Of a stretch of DNA of 64,000 bases, positions 24,723 through 34,769 are shown piece by piece. The stretch covers positions 35,702 through 99,701 of the forward strand of contig SZXX01000025.1 of the NCBI GenBank assembly GCA_005843825.1, written 5' to 3'. The notes beneath the pieces are model-generated. The model was not told the origin of the DNA. It did not search any database and saw nothing but the letters and a program-made list of their open reading frames with translations. The position numbers were made by a program, and so were the translations under genes. This stretch comes from Chlorobium sp. (GTDB taxonomy: Bacteria; Bacteroidota; Chlorobiia; Chlorobiales; Chlorobiaceae). Numbering within the stretch: position 1 is the first letter of the stretch; each line of letters begins with the position of its first letter.

Positions 24723-25730
24723 ATGCATATTCTGGTGACCGGAGCCGCAGGGTTTATAGGATTTCATGTCTGCAAGCAGCTGCTTGAACGCGGCGACACG
24801 GTAACGGGTCTTGATAACATGAATGACTATTACGATGTTTCACTCAAAGAAGCGCGGCTTGCCATGCTGTTGCCTTACGAGGGGTTCACGTATATAAAAG
24901 CCGACATCGCCGACCGTGACGCCATTGAAGAGCTTTTTCGCAAAAGTTGTTTTGAACGGGTGGTTAATCTTGCCGCACAGGCTGGTGTTCGATACTCCCT
25001 GATCAATCCCCATGCATATATCAACAGTAATATTCTCGGTTTTCTCAATATCCTCGAAGGGTGCCGACATCACGGGGTGAAGCATCTTGTTTATGCTTCA
25101 TCAAGTTCGGTGTACGGAGCCAACGAGACCATGCCCTTTTCAGTGCATGACAATGTTGATCATCCACTCTCTCTCTACGCCGCCAGCAAAAAGGCCAACG
25201 AGCTTATGGCTCACACCTACAGTCACCTCTATAATCTGCCTACAACCGGTCTTCGCTTTTTTACCGTCTACGGCCCCTGGGGAAGGCCCGATATGGCACT
25301 TTTTCTCTTTACCGATGCCATTGTCAACAACAAGCCTATCCAGGTTTTCAACTATGGCAACCACCGGCGCGACTTTACCTTTGTCGATGATATTACAGAA
25401 GGAGTTATAAGGACGCTTGACCATGTTGCAGAGCCAAACCCCGACTGGTCAGGCCTTGCCCCTGATCCCGGCTCAAGCCGTGCACCCTGGCGGGTATATA
25501 ATATCGGCAACAGCAGTCCCGTCAACCTCATGGACTATATCGGAGCTATTGAGCACGAACTTGGTCGAACTGCCGAAAAAGAGTTCCTGCCAATGCAGCC
25601 CGGCGACGTTCCCGATACCTACGCCGATGTCGATCAGCTCATTCAGGACGTCAACTACAAACCTGAAACCACCGTACAGCAAGGCATCAAACGGTTTATA
25701 ACCTGGTACCGCAACTACTACAAACTTTAA
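24723..25730 (+). CDS. NAD-dependent nucleotide-sugar epimerase (UDP-glucuronate 4-epimerase type)
   Basis: 335 residues, an extended short-chain dehydrogenase. The Rossmann motif [19 protein letters not shown] is at the N-terminus, and the catalytic Ser-Tyr-Lys are in YASSSSVYG and [29 protein letters not shown] is typical of UDP-glucuronate/galacturonate 4-epimerases. [22 protein letters not shown] LDNMNDYY supports the same subgroup. It would supply an activated uronic acid for surface polysaccharide. It stands alone, with a CCTATA repeat immediately after its stop. Confidence 0.9.
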   Translation: MHILVTGAAGFIGFHVCKQLLERGDTVTGLDNMNDYYDVSLKEARLAMLLPYEGFTYIKADIADRDAIEELFRKSCFERVVNLAAQAGVRYSLINPHAYINSNILGFLNILEGCRHHGVKHLVYASSSSVYGANETMPFSVHDNVDHPLSLYAASKKANELMAHTYSHLYNLPTTGLRFFTVYGPWGRPDMALFLFTDAIVNNKPIQVFNYGNHRRDFTFVDDITEGVIRTLDHVAEPNPDWSGLAPDPGSSRAPWRVYNIGNSSPVNLMDYIGAIEHELGRTAEKEFLPMQPGDVPDTYADVDQLIQDVNYKPETTVQQGIKRFITWYRNYYKL

Positions 25731-25739
25731 GTTATTTCA

Positions 25740-25782
25740 TAGGCCCTATAAGTCCTATAGGTCCCATAGGTCGTATAGGCCC
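25740..25782. repeat. CCTATA-type dispersed repeat
   Basis: Four or five degenerate ~10-base units of the type AGTCCTATAGG fill the gap between the epimerase stop and the convergent lipoprotein gene. Confidence 0.7.
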
Positions 25783-25784
25783 CG

Positions 25785-26525
25785 CTAATAGTCCTTCGTA
25801 GATGAAATTGTATCTATTTCTACGGTTGCTCCGGGCATAATGACAAATTCACTTAATCCAATGTGAGTCTGGTTTTTTCCCCAGTCATAGGTGTAACCCA
25901 GCCTGGTCCATGGGTATCCGTTTGTCCCGTATGATTGCTTTTTCAAGTCATTGTACCATTTTATATACTCGTCACTTACCTTCACAAATTTATTAGATGT
26001 CCGGAACTCTATTTCAGCCTCACTGTCAGTGATCTCCGGGTCTGCGCTTGGCCTGAAGAGATCGCCGGGCTTAACCCACATCTCAACAAACCTGGTTTTC
26101 CCTGCTTTCGGAGGAAGCCCCAACAACTGTTCCAGTCGCAATGTTTTTTCTCCATTCAGGGATTTGCAAAAATTCTTCAGCTCCGGCGCCGTTGTAACCC
26201 AGACATCCCTTGAAATGTTGACTGATTTACCGATTTTGTCATCATAACCATTATAATCTGTCCACGTTACAACGAGTATGCGTGCATTCTCGGCATCACC
26301 CTTGTTTTTCCAAACCAGCTGTGGGTTTGAGGGGAGAATCGCAACAAGATTTTTCGATATCTCGGATGGCATTGCTATTTCTGCGTCGACAACAGCACTG
26401 TGATACATCTTCTGCAAATCTGCCTGATAAAGCGCCGGACTCTCTGCGGCACAACCGGCAAACAGATACGATACAAGCAGAAAAAGGGCATACCGTTTTA
26501 CCTGAAAAAAGCCTTTTTTCATCAT
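25785..26525 (-). CDS. Predicted lipoprotein of unknown function
   Basis: 246 residues. A lipoprotein signal (FFQVKRYALFLLVSYLFAGC) ends in a lipobox LFAGC, so the mature protein would be anchored to a membrane through that Cys. The rest is soluble, with LVVTWTDYNGYDDKIGKSVN and a C-terminal VIMPGATVEIDT. I recognise no domain. It begins at 26525 or 26522 (MMKK) after AGGATGAG. It faces the epimerase tail to tail and diverges from the deaminase gene. Confidence 0.7.
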   Translation of the reverse strand: MMKKGFFQVKRYALFLLVSYLFAGCAAESPALYQADLQKMYHSAVVDAEIAMPSEISKNLVAILPSNPQLVWKNKGDAENARILVVTWTDYNGYDDKIGKSVNISRDVWVTTAPELKNFCKSLNGEKTLRLEQLLGLPPKAGKTRFVEMWVKPGDLFRPSADPEITDSEAEIEFRTSNKFVKVSDEYIKWYNDLKKQSYGTNGYPWTRLGYTYDWGKNQTHIGLSEFVIMPGATVEIDTISSTKDY

Positions 26526-26713
26526 AATCTCATCCTGATTTTATTACAGTTAAATAGTTTGGCGCGAAGAGTGGTGCCGTCACAGCAAAAAACATCCGGA
26601 AAAAGAGTAAATTATACAGCAAAACAGAAGCGGCAATGCCTGATAACAGCTACGTAGTACATACAATAGCAAGCCGGAAAAGCCGCACAAATAATGTACT
26701 AAACACTATCGAT

Positions 26714-27247
26714 ATGTCGGAAGAAAGTAAGGTGGGATGTTGCTGTTCGGGTGATGAATCCAATGGCAGTTCAGAGCCGGAAAAACGGCTTGGCTGGCAT
26801 GAATATTTCATGAGTGTCGCGCAGCTTATTTCCCGCAGGGCCACCTGTACCCGTGGTCATATCGGTGCGGTTATTGTAAGGGATCACAGTATTCTTTCAA
26901 CCGGATACAACGGAGCCCCTTCCGGACTTCCTCACTGTAACGACAGCAACTGCCGTATTTATCGAAGCACCCATCCCGATGGGACTGTCGAAGAGAATTG
27001 CGTTAACACCATTCATGCAGAAATCAATGCCATCGCGCAGGCAGCAAAGCATGGCGTCTCGATACAGGATTCCGATATCTATATTACATCAAGCCCCTGT
27101 ATTCACTGCCTTAAAGTGCTGATTAACGTGGGCATAAAAACCATCTATTACCTTAAACCCTATAAGATAGAGCATATAAGCGAACTCCTCAGGCTATCCG
27201 GCATCAAGCTGGTTCAGGTCACTATGGCTGAAACTCCGCAATGTTGA
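26714..27247 (+). CDS. Deoxycytidylate deaminase-family protein
   Basis: 177 residues from ATG 26714; the frame is open from 26636, but the extra 26 residues look noncoding. Zinc-site motifs are [11 protein letters not shown] and [45 protein letters not shown] is typical of dCMP deaminases (ComEB type). It converts dCMP to dUMP for dTTP supply. It lies three bases before ribD, which has a related deaminase domain, so the two are probably one transcript. The N-terminus has CCCSG, an unusual Cys cluster. Confidence 0.88.
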   Translation: MSEESKVGCCCSGDESNGSSEPEKRLGWHEYFMSVAQLISRRATCTRGHIGAVIVRDHSILSTGYNGAPSGLPHCNDSNCRIYRSTHPDGTVEENCVNTIHAEINAIAQAAKHGVSIQDSDIYITSSPCIHCLKVLINVGIKTIYYLKPYKIEHISELLRLSGIKLVQVTMAETPQC

Positions 27248-27250
27248 CCG

Positions 27251-28351
27251 ATGCCCAAGAGCGATGATATACTCTATATGCGCCGTTGCATGGAACTTGC
27301 ATTGCAGGGTGCCGGCAATGTGAGCCCGAATCCTATGGTAGGATCGGTTATTGTTTACAACGGCGAAATTATCGGTGAAGGCTTCCATCAAAAGTTTGGC
27401 GGCCCTCATGCCGAAGTAAACGCCATTGCTTCCGTCTCCAACGAGGCATTGCTTCCTCACTCCACCTTGTATGTGAATCTTGAACCCTGTTCCCATTTCG
27501 GAAAAACCCCTCCCTGCAGCGATCTTGTTATTGAGAAGGGGATCCCCCGGGTAGTCATCGGATGCCGTGATCCTCATGTTGCGGTGGCAGGTAAAGGAAC
27601 TGCAAAGCTGATTGCCGCAGGGATAGCAGTTACTGAAGGTGTGCTTGAAGCCGAATGCAAAAAACTTAACGAAGCATTTATTACAAGTCATACCACGGCC
27701 ATGCCTTTTGTTGCCCTTAAACTGGCCGAGACACTTGACGGTAAAATTGCAACATCGCACAATGCATCCCAGTGGGTTACAGGCGAACCTGCAAGGCGGG
27801 AGGTTCACCGCCTACGGAGCATCTACGATGCAGTCATTATAAGTGAGGCTACCATTCGTGCTGATGATGCCCTTCTTACCGTCAGGCACTGTTCAGGGCG
27901 ACATCCCCTTCGGGTTGTGCTCGATCGTCAGTTGAAGGCGCCGTTGACTGCGAAAATTTTCGGTTCTGAGGCCGAAACCATTCTCTTCGCTTCATCGTTA
28001 TCCTCCGGGTTGCCGAAAGTTGAGCAATTAAGGCAAATCGGCGTGACAGTTTTGTTCGTCAATGAGCGTGACGAAAAACTTGATCTTAGCGAAGTCCTTC
28101 TTGAACTTCATAAACGCAACATTCTTTCAGTGATGGTTGAAGGGGGGAGCAGCTTGTCCGCTTCATTTATTCGCGAAAATCTTGCGGATAAAATCTATAT
28201 GTTTATTGCTCCAAAGCTTTTCGGTGGCGATGGCCTCAGTGCGTTTGCTCCACTCGATATCACTACCCCCGACGAGGCAGTGAACCTGCAATTTGAGCTG
28301 CCGCGATTTTTCGGAAGTGATCTGCTGCTGGAGGCTTATCTTGTTAAATAA
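27251..28351 (+). CDS. ribD: Riboflavin biosynthesis bifunctional deaminase/reductase
   Basis: 366 residues, the normal length. The N-terminal deaminase has NVSPNPMVGSVIVYNGEIIGEG, HAEVNAIAS and the zinc motif PCSHFGKTPPCSD. The C-terminal reductase has ALKLAETLDGKIATS, SQWVTGEPARREVHRLRS, VMVEGGSSLSASFI. It carries out the second and third steps from GTP to riboflavin. ribE is 2 kb downstream with unrelated genes between. No FMN riboswitch is seen upstream of either gene. Confidence 0.95.
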   Translation: MPKSDDILYMRRCMELALQGAGNVSPNPMVGSVIVYNGEIIGEGFHQKFGGPHAEVNAIASVSNEALLPHSTLYVNLEPCSHFGKTPPCSDLVIEKGIPRVVIGCRDPHVAVAGKGTAKLIAAGIAVTEGVLEAECKKLNEAFITSHTTAMPFVALKLAETLDGKIATSHNASQWVTGEPARREVHRLRSIYDAVIISEATIRADDALLTVRHCSGRHPLRVVLDRQLKAPLTAKIFGSEAETILFASSLSSGLPKVEQLRQIGVTVLFVNERDEKLDLSEVLLELHKRNILSVMVEGGSSLSASFIRENLADKIYMFIAPKLFGGDGLSAFAPLDITTPDEAVNLQFELPRFFGSDLLLEAYLVK

Positions 28352-28445
28352 AAATGAATACACGCTGCCTTTGAAGGCAAGAATAAAGGCCCTAAAAAAA
28401 ACTTGAGGTATAATGGGAAAAAAATACACAAAAAGGAGGTTCCCA

Positions 28446-28862
28446 ATGCTTGAGCGTCTTGTCAGTAACAATGATTTTGGAAAGTTGATCCTGCGCGTTA
28501 CAGTCGGCTCCCTCATGCTTTTTCATGGGCTCTATAAGTTTCAGCACGGATACGGTTTTGTGTCCCAGTTGCTTGTCCAGGCAAAGCTTCCGGGGTATCT
28601 CTCACACGGTATTCTTGTTGGCGAGCTTCTTGCGCCGCTCTTTATGGTGTTAGGCATCTATACGAGGCCAGCCGCTCTTTTACAGGTTTTTGTCATGGCT
28701 ATGGCCGTCTATCTGGTTCATACAAAAGAACTCTTTTCAATGGCTGAACATGGCGGCTATGCCCTTGAACTTCAGGCACTCTATCTCTTTGGCGCGCTGG
28801 CAGTCTTCTTTTTTGGTGCTGGACGCTACAGCGCTTCACATGGCGGCGGTCTCTGGAAATAA
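28446..28862 (+). CDS. DoxX-family membrane protein
   Basis: 138 residues from ATG 28446, selected because a strong AAGGAGG precedes it by six bases; an upstream ATG at 28413 lacks this. Four transmembrane segments, with the DoxX pattern RVTVGSLMLFHGLYKFQHG at the start, LAPLFMVLGIYTRPAALL and ALYLFGALAVFFFGAGRYS. Members are linked to quinone or redox functions in the inner membrane, but no reaction is certain. Its stop overlaps the next start codon by one base. Confidence 0.85.
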   Translation: MLERLVSNNDFGKLILRVTVGSLMLFHGLYKFQHGYGFVSQLLVQAKLPGYLSHGILVGELLAPLFMVLGIYTRPAALLQVFVMAMAVYLVHTKELFSMAEHGGYALELQALYLFGALAVFFFGAGRYSASHGGGLWK

Positions 28863-29659
28863 TGGCTCATCCAGGTAAAGAGAACGTTATAGACATTCAT
28901 GGGGTAACAGCTTACTCAGGTACTACCTGCGTTTTCAGGGAGTTCTCGCTGGTCGTCGAAGCAGGGTGCAGTACAGCTATTCTCGGTCCAAACGGATCAG
29001 GGAAGACGACCCTGATGAAGCTTCTCTCCAGCGATATCTATCCTGTTGCTGAACCTGGCAACCATGTCAGGATTTTTGGCATGGACCGCTGGAATGTTTT
29101 TGATCTTCGCACCCGACTTGGCATTATTTCCCATGATTTGCAGCACGATTATCTTCGAGGCGCGCGCGGAATCAATGTTATTCTATCGGGCATCTATGCC
29201 AGTATTGATACCTGGGAGAATCAGCACTTCAGCGGCGAAGATCTGCAAAAAGCCGAGGCAGTCATGGCTGATCTCGGTATTGGCGCGCTTAAGCATCGTG
29301 CTTTCGGTGCCATGTCAACCGGACAGCAGCGACGTTTTCTGCTTGCGAGGGCCCTTATCAACAATCCCGATGCCCTCCTGCTTGACGAACCAACCACCGG
29401 GCTCGACCTCAACGCGACATTTCACTACCTTGACCAGCTTCGAAGGATGATGCGATCGGGTAAAACAGTCATGCTTGTTACCCATCATCTTCATGAGATT
29501 CCCCCCGAAATTGAAAGAATTGTGCTTTTAAAAGAGGGTCGGATTGTGGGCGATGGCAACAAAACCGAGATGCTGACGTCAGACACTCTCTCCTCTTTGT
29601 TTGACTATCCTCTCCAGGTGGTCACTGTAAACGGGTATTATCAGGTTTTGCCCGGATAA
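28862..29659 (+). CDS. Soluble ABC transporter ATP-binding protein (ModF/YlmA-like)
   Basis: 265 residues with one nucleotide-binding domain: Walker A GPNGSGKTT, signature MSTGQQRR (a departure from LSGGQ), Walker B ALLLDEPTTGLD and the H-loop VMLVTHHLHEIPPEI. HVRIFGMDRWNVFDLRTRLGIISHDLQ resembles ATPases of the YlmA/ModF group, which lack an obvious permease partner. No permease lies nearby; the upstream overlap with doxX is one base. The cargo is unknown. Confidence 0.85.
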   Translation: MAHPGKENVIDIHGVTAYSGTTCVFREFSLVVEAGCSTAILGPNGSGKTTLMKLLSSDIYPVAEPGNHVRIFGMDRWNVFDLRTRLGIISHDLQHDYLRGARGINVILSGIYASIDTWENQHFSGEDLQKAEAVMADLGIGALKHRAFGAMSTGQQRRFLLARALINNPDALLLDEPTTGLDLNATFHYLDQLRRMMRSGKTVMLVTHHLHEIPPEIERIVLLKEGRIVGDGNKTEMLTSDTLSSLFDYPLQVVTVNGYYQVLPG

Positions 29660-29780
29660 GCTGTTATAAATACTCTATCTTTTGTTGAACTTCTTTGTTC
29701 CCGTCGATGTTGTTAGGCTGTTGTTCATGCTCTTGCTGTTCAATACATGAATCATTATTAACGTTTAATCAGAAATTGTT

Positions 29781-30281
29781 ATGGCACATCTCACACTCAA
29801 AGGCAATCCAATTGAAAGTATCGGGACTCTCCCTGCAAAAGGATCCGAGGCTCCATTTTTCTGTCTGGTAAAAACAGATCTCTCCGAAGCAGGTCCTGCC
29901 GATTTTGCAGGTAAACGACTTGTTCTTAACATTTTTCCGAGTCTTGATACGGCGGTCTGCGCCTCATCAGTCAGACGCTTTAACCACGATGCATCCACAC
30001 TCGATAACACCGTTGTCCTTTGTATTTCCGCTGATCTGCCCTTTGCCCATAAACGTTTCTGTGAAACCGAAGGGTTGAACAATGTGGTTTCGCTTTCCGT
30101 GTTCCGTTCCCCTGAATTCGGTCAAGAGTATGGTGTCACTATCACTACCGGCCCACTGAAGGGACTGCTTTCCCGTGCTATTGTTATTATTGATGCCGAT
30201 GGTATTGTCCGTTATACCCAGCAGGTCACTGAAATTGTAGAAGAGCCCGACTATAGTGCAGCCCTCAAGGTTTTAGGATAA
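29781..30281 (+). CDS. tpx: Thiol peroxidase
   Basis: 166 residues, standard for Tpx. The peroxidatic Cys60 is in [16 protein letters not shown] and the resolving Cys94 in [10 protein letters not shown], the spacing known for the atypical two-Cys Tpx group. The end [20 protein letters not shown] is also typical. It reduces hydroperoxides using thioredoxin and would protect a strict anaerobe against oxygen. Single gene with its own 120-base upstream region. Confidence 0.94.
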   Translation: MAHLTLKGNPIESIGTLPAKGSEAPFFCLVKTDLSEAGPADFAGKRLVLNIFPSLDTAVCASSVRRFNHDASTLDNTVVLCISADLPFAHKRFCETEGLNNVVSLSVFRSPEFGQEYGVTITTGPLKGLLSRAIVIIDADGIVRYTQQVTEIVEEPDYSAALKVLG

Positions 30282-30341
30282 ATAGCCTCTACGGGTAGAA
30301 GATTTTCTGTCAGGCCGGACCTCTTGCCGACTACCGGTAAG

Positions 30342-30368
30342 CGTTATATATTAGAACGTTATTTAGAA
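30342..30368. repeat. Short tandem duplication upstream of ribE
   Basis: CGTTATATATTAGAA followed directly by CGTTATTTAGAA, a near-exact 12-15 base tandem repeat ending in another ACGT, 64 bases before the ribE start. Its arms resemble one half of a ModE box but are not inverted. It could be a regulator site; no function assigned. Confidence 0.4.
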
Positions 30369-30431
30369 CGTCAACACGGGATCTTTCTCTTTTCGGGATG
30401 CCGTTCATTTCTTTAAGTGAAACCATCTGAA

Positions 30432-31088
30432 ATGTTTACCGGAATTATCAAGGATGTCGGCAAGGTTACTGGAGTTACAAGGCGAAATGGCGGATTGCGG
30501 CTCAAGGTACACTATGGTAATTCAAGCGAGTTCAGTACGCTTTCCATTGACGAAAGCGTAAGCATAAGCGGCGCCTGCCAGACAGTTGTAGCTGTTGGCG
30601 AGGGGTGGTTTGAGGTCGACACCGTCGAAGAAACGCTTTCCAAAACAACGCTTGGTTCTTTTCGTAACGGCTCCCGGGTTAATCTGGAACGAGCAGTTCG
30701 ACCTCTCGACCGTCTCGGCGGTCATTTTGTGCTTGGTCATGTTGACTGTGCGGCAGAAGTGCACGAAATCAGGGAGTTGGGCTCAAGCAGTGAACTCTGG
30801 GTAGCATTCCCGGAAGCGTTCACTTCTTTTATTGTCTCTGCCGGTTCAATAGCCATTGACGGCATAAGTTTGACCGTAGCGAAGCTCGAGGCTCTCCTGT
30901 TCGCCGTAGCCATTATTCCCTATACTTTTGCTCACACCACCCTTCACTCACTGAAGCAGGGAAGCAGGGTGAATCTCGAGTTTGACATTCTCGGCAAATA
31001 TGTCGCCCGCCAGCTTGCAACGCGTTCATCATCAGTTATCTCTCAGTCACGGATCGATGAGCTATGGCTTCATGAAAACGGATTTTAA
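30432..31088 (+). CDS. ribE: Riboflavin synthase, alpha chain
   Basis: 218 residues from ATG 30432 ([12 protein letters not shown], the usual start; a GTG lies five codons earlier). Two lumazine-binding repeats are visible: each has a [11 protein letters not shown] or [15 protein letters not shown] motif and an [22 protein letters not shown] or [19 protein letters not shown] segment. It makes riboflavin from two molecules of 6,7-dimethyl-8-ribityllumazine. rarA follows 19 bases after its stop. Confidence 0.95.
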   Translation: MFTGIIKDVGKVTGVTRRNGGLRLKVHYGNSSEFSTLSIDESVSISGACQTVVAVGEGWFEVDTVEETLSKTTLGSFRNGSRVNLERAVRPLDRLGGHFVLGHVDCAAEVHEIRELGSSSELWVAFPEAFTSFIVSAGSIAIDGISLTVAKLEALLFAVAIIPYTFAHTTLHSLKQGSRVNLEFDILGKYVARQLATRSSSVISQSRIDELWLHENGF

Positions 31089-31107
31089 ATGCCTGGACAC
31101 CCTGAAC

Positions 31108-32433
31108 ATGGACTCTGATCTTTTCGGCTTTTCCGACTCTCCGGGCGAAAAAGATTACTTTCAGCCTTTAGCCGAGCGAGTTCGTCCCCGGACTCTCGAC
31201 GATATGGCAGGGCAGGAACATCTGGTCGGCCCAAATGGGCCTCTTCGCAAATTCCTGGCAGGCGGTACTATGCCATCAATGATTTTCTGGGGTCCTCCAG
31301 GATCAGGTAAAACCACTCTTGCCGAAATATGCGCCTCCTCGCTGAGCTACCAGTTCGAACAGCTTTCAGCGATTGATTCCGGGGTCAAGGATGTCCGCAA
31401 GGCGCTCGAAAATGCAGAGAAATCAAGACGTTCAGGGAAGAGGACACTTCTCTTCATCGATGAAATTCACCGTTTCAACAAAACCCAGCAGGATACGCTG
31501 CTTCATGCTATAGAGCAAGGGCTTATCGTACTTATCGGAGCAACAACCGAAAACCCCTCCTTTGAGGTCAACGCTGCACTCCTGAGCCGGATGCAGGTCT
31601 ATATTCTCAACCCCCTCGGCCCCAAAGAGATCGAAGCGGTGATTCTTCGGGCACTCAAAGAAGACAAACTCTTCCGCGACCTTTCCATTGAAATTGCCGA
31701 CCTTGATTTTCTCCTGCAGTTTTCCGGAGGTGATGCACGCAAAGCCCTGAACGCTGTAGAAACGGCCATCTCTCTCATCCCCAAAGGTCTTGCGCACATG
31801 CTCTTGAACAGGGAAGTCCTGCAGCAGGCGCTCCAGCACAGTGCACCCGTCTACGATAAGGGCGGCGATAACCACTACGACATTATTTCCGCCTTTATCA
31901 AATCCATGCGGGGCTCCGATCCCGATGCAGCACTATTTTGGCTTGCCCGGATGCTTGAGGGCGGGGAAGACCCGAAGTTTATAGCGCGGCGCATGGTTAT
32001 TTTCGCGAGCGAAGATATCGGCAATGCCGACCCCTATGCCATTACCCTAGCGGTATCAGTTTTTCAGGCGGTAGCAATGATCGGTCTCCCTGAGGCACGA
32101 ATCAATCTGGCACAAGGCGTTACCTACCTGGCCTCAGCCCCGAAATCAAATGCCAGCTATCAGGGCATCAATGAAGCAATGAGTGAAGCAAAATCTATGC
32201 AGCAACTGAGGGTTCCGCTTCACCTGCGCAACGCCCCGACAAAACTTATGAAAGCTGAAGGATACGGTGAAGGATATCAGTACCCGCATGGCTATCCGGG
32301 GCATTTTGTGCAGCAGCACTACTTTCCAGAGGGCCTCGACCCGAAGGCATATTACCGTCCCGGAGATGAAGGTCGAGAAAAATATATAAAGGAACGCCTC
32401 GGACTGTTCTGGAGCGAACGATACGGGTCATGA
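31108..32433 (+). CDS. rarA: Replication-associated recombination protein A (RarA/MgsA AAA+ ATPase)
   Basis: 441 residues from ATG 31108 ([16 protein letters not shown]), which avoids overlap with ribE; ATG 31072 is also in frame. Motifs: [20 protein letters not shown], Walker [11 protein letters not shown], Walker [16 protein letters not shown], sensor [17 protein letters not shown], and the C-terminal [18 protein letters not shown] and [20 protein letters not shown] that identify RarA. It acts at stalled replication forks. It is likely cotranscribed with ribE. Confidence 0.95.
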   Translation: MDSDLFGFSDSPGEKDYFQPLAERVRPRTLDDMAGQEHLVGPNGPLRKFLAGGTMPSMIFWGPPGSGKTTLAEICASSLSYQFEQLSAIDSGVKDVRKALENAEKSRRSGKRTLLFIDEIHRFNKTQQDTLLHAIEQGLIVLIGATTENPSFEVNAALLSRMQVYILNPLGPKEIEAVILRALKEDKLFRDLSIEIADLDFLLQFSGGDARKALNAVETAISLIPKGLAHMLLNREVLQQALQHSAPVYDKGGDNHYDIISAFIKSMRGSDPDAALFWLARMLEGGEDPKFIARRMVIFASEDIGNADPYAITLAVSVFQAVAMIGLPEARINLAQGVTYLASAPKSNASYQGINEAMSEAKSMQQLRVPLHLRNAPTKLMKAEGYGEGYQYPHGYPGHFVQQHYFPEGLDPKAYYRPGDEGREKYIKERLGLFWSERYGS

Positions 32434-32525
32434 TTGTTACGAAAACCAATCACTTTTTTATATTCCGTCTTATTCTTACGCAGGGAGGCATCGTCAGATA
32501 TTTTTTCATCAAGACAGACTCTTTT

Positions 32526-33902
32526 ATGAACAGGTTCCGCCAGATACTTTTCTTTGTAGTGCCGATTCTTTTTCTGACTGCATTTTCTTCCGTCCATGCT
32601 GCCCCTCTCCCTGCAAATAACTCGCTGACGCTTGACGATGCGGTCCATATCGGGCTCGAAAGAAGCCGAACCCTCGAAATCGCAAGGCTTGAACGCGATA
32701 TGACCTCACAGAAAATTCGCGAAACATGGGCAAAAGTTCTTCCACAGGTAACTTCAGACTTTACTTACACCCGCTCCTTGAAACCCTCTGTACTTTTTTT
32801 CCCTGATATTTTTTCCGGGGGTACCGGGAATTCATTTATTCCTCTCGTCATCAGTGCTGATAATGCTGCAACGGCCACACTGAATCTTCGTCAGGCACTC
32901 TTCAACGGATCAGCATTTGCAGGAATCAAGGCCGCAGGCATTCTCCGCAAAATGAGTAACGAGGCCTATCGCAACAGTGAAGCATCCGTTATTGCCGACA
33001 TAAAAATGTCCTATTACGACACACTCATCTCCAGAGATCAGTTGAAGCTCATCGAGCAGAGCATAGCTCGCTGGGAAAAATCGAGAAAAGATACCAGGGC
33101 AATGTTCCGCCAGGGTGTAGCTGCCGATATTGATACTCTTAAAGCCTATCTTTCAGTCGAAAATCTCCGCCCCGATCTCATTCAGGCGGAAAATCGTGTA
33201 GCAACAACCATGACAAAGCTGAAAAACGCTATTGGCATACCCCTCGACAGCACGATTGTACTTTCAGGAAAGCTTGAACTCTCTTCAGCCACCTACCCTC
33301 AGGATATCGCGACAGCATACCAGGAAGCACTCGAGGCAAGGCCCGATCTCAGCCAGCTATCTCTTCAGGTAAAGGCAGAAGGCGAAAAAGTCAGCGCCGC
33401 ACGCGCCGAGCATTATCCTGTTATCAGTGCCTTTGGTCAGCTTGAATCCCAGACAGCATTTAACGACAATATCAAGACCGCCGACTCGCGCTGGCCGGTA
33501 TCTACAGCCGTAGGTCTCGAGGTTTCACTGCCCATATTTACAGGGTTCCGCACCAGTTCCCAGGTAGAACAGGCAAAAATATCCCAGATGCAGACCAGAA
33601 CAAGGGTAGAAGATCTCAAAGCCAATATCCGCGCTGAAGTCGAGGTCCGGCTACTGAACTTCCGCGAATCACAAAAACGAATTGAAGTACAGTCCAAAAC
33701 CATCAGCGTAGCAGAACGAGGCTACAAGATATCCCTCCTCCGCTTCAAAGAAGGCATCGGCTCCCGCCTCGAACTCACCGACGCCGAACTCCAGCTCAAC
33801 AAAGCCAAAACCAACTACCTCCAGGCAATCTACGACTACCTGGTAGCCTCCATCCAGCTCGACAAAGCCCTCGGCCGGCCAGCAGTCGCCAGTAAGCAGT
33901 GA
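32526..33902 (+). CDS. TolC-family outer-membrane efflux protein
   Basis: 458 residues from ATG 32526, where a clear signal peptide starts (RQILFFVVPILFLTAFSSVHA). Two repeated outer-membrane efflux domains follow with long helical stretches: SLTLDDAVHIGLERSRTLEIARLERD, then TYPQDIATAYQEALEARPDLSQL and RVEDLKANIRAEVEVRLLNF. It should form the outer-membrane channel of a type I secretion or RND pump; no pump genes are beside it. The final codons (ASKQ-stop) lie in a sequence of the GGCAGT repeat type, so the original C-terminus may have been replaced. Confidence 0.88.
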   Translation: MNRFRQILFFVVPILFLTAFSSVHAAPLPANNSLTLDDAVHIGLERSRTLEIARLERDMTSQKIRETWAKVLPQVTSDFTYTRSLKPSVLFFPDIFSGGTGNSFIPLVISADNAATATLNLRQALFNGSAFAGIKAAGILRKMSNEAYRNSEASVIADIKMSYYDTLISRDQLKLIEQSIARWEKSRKDTRAMFRQGVAADIDTLKAYLSVENLRPDLIQAENRVATTMTKLKNAIGIPLDSTIVLSGKLELSSATYPQDIATAYQEALEARPDLSQLSLQVKAEGEKVSAARAEHYPVISAFGQLESQTAFNDNIKTADSRWPVSTAVGLEVSLPIFTGFRTSSQVEQAKISQMQTRTRVEDLKANIRAEVEVRLLNFRESQKRIEVQSKTISVAERGYKISLLRFKEGIGSRLELTDAELQLNKAKTNYLQAIYDYLVASIQLDKALGRPAVASKQ

Positions 33903-33914
33903 GGGAAGTCCGAA

Positions 33915-33946
33915 TGTAGGTTGGGGTGATTCCTGAACCCCAACAA
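33915..33946. repeat. 32-bp palindromic dispersed repeat, copy 2
   Basis: Identical over 32 bases to 5091-5122 and 60498-60529. It lies 12 bases after the TolC-type gene and could serve as a hairpin 3' end. Confidence 0.85.
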
Positions 33947-33988
33947 AACAAAACCCGTCCTTAACAGAATAGTAATACAGTCCCAAAA

Positions 33989-34030
33989 CCCATTGGACCC
34001 ATTAGTCCTATCGGTCCTATAAGTCCTATG
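33989..34030. repeat. CCTATA-type dispersed repeat
   Basis: Degenerate units around AGTCCTATCGGTCCTATAAG. With the 32-bp palindrome upstream it fills most of the 280-base gap between tolC-type and ORF6N genes, which otherwise shows no gene. Confidence 0.65.
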
Positions 34031-34185
34031 CTCTTCTCTTTCGCTCAGCACCTCCTTATTACTTAAAAAATAACTCTTAAAAACTTAAAAAATACTTCGA
34101 AATGTGTATATTCAGAGATTGAAAGGGAAGTTTATAATCCATTTCCCAGGATTAGACCTGAAATGAAAGGATTAAATTTTTTGTG

Positions 34186-34731
34186 ATGAGTGGCCTCATA
34201 AAAATCGAGAATTTAAAAGAACTTATCATTGAGATAAGAGACGAAAAAGTCTTGATCGATTCAGATCTGGCCCAAATCTATGGGGTTGAGACAAAAAGAA
34301 TCAACGAGGCAGTAAAAAACAATCCTGACAAATTTCCACAGGATTATATGTTTCAGCTTAATGAGTCAGAGTTTGCCGATTTGCAGTCGAAATTTTCGAC
34401 CACAAAATTTGCAAAAACAAGAGTCTTACCTAAAGCGTTTACTGAAAAGGGTTTGTACATGGTGGCTACGATTCTTCGAAGCCAGCAAGCCATAGACGCT
34501 ACGTTTGCTATCATAGAAACATTCTCAAAACAGAGAGAGTTATCCAGAAGCATAAAGCAGTTGTCAGCGACTCAAAACAAATCCGAGCAAAAATCACTCA
34601 TGCAAAAGAGTGGAGAACTCCTTGCTGACATTTTTGACGAAGATTTACAAACAAGCGATACCGAAACATCAATCGAGCTGAATTTCGCACTCCTTAAGTT
34701 TAAGCACACAATAAAAAAGAAAAAACACTGA
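34186..34731 (+). CDS. ORF6N-domain protein
   Basis: 181 residues from ATG 34186 (a GTG lies one codon earlier). The N-terminal ~90 residues match the ORF6N domain of phage and bacterial DNA-binding proteins: VLIDSDLAQIYGVETKRINEAVKNN, FPQDYMFQLNESE and LPKAFTEKGLYMVATILRSQQA. The rest is helical with a likely coiled coil (TFSKQRELSRSIKQLSATQNKSEQK). Such proteins are often mobile or carried by phages; here it sits among repeats with no phage genes, an accessory insertion. Function not known beyond probable DNA binding. Confidence 0.8.
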   Translation: MSGLIKIENLKELIIEIRDEKVLIDSDLAQIYGVETKRINEAVKNNPDKFPQDYMFQLNESEFADLQSKFSTTKFAKTRVLPKAFTEKGLYMVATILRSQQAIDATFAIIETFSKQRELSRSIKQLSATQNKSEQKSLMQKSGELLADIFDEDLQTSDTETSIELNFALLKFKHTIKKKKH

Positions 34732-34769
34732 CAGCAACTCATCACTGCCCACCGCAAACTGCCAACTAA

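Noticed and set aside
27194..27808. 204-residue open frame on the minus strand
   Set aside because: Antisense shadow of ribD, which has all family motifs on the plus strand.
30282..30431. FMN riboswitch upstream of ribE
   Set aside because: None of the conserved FMN aptamer segments is present.
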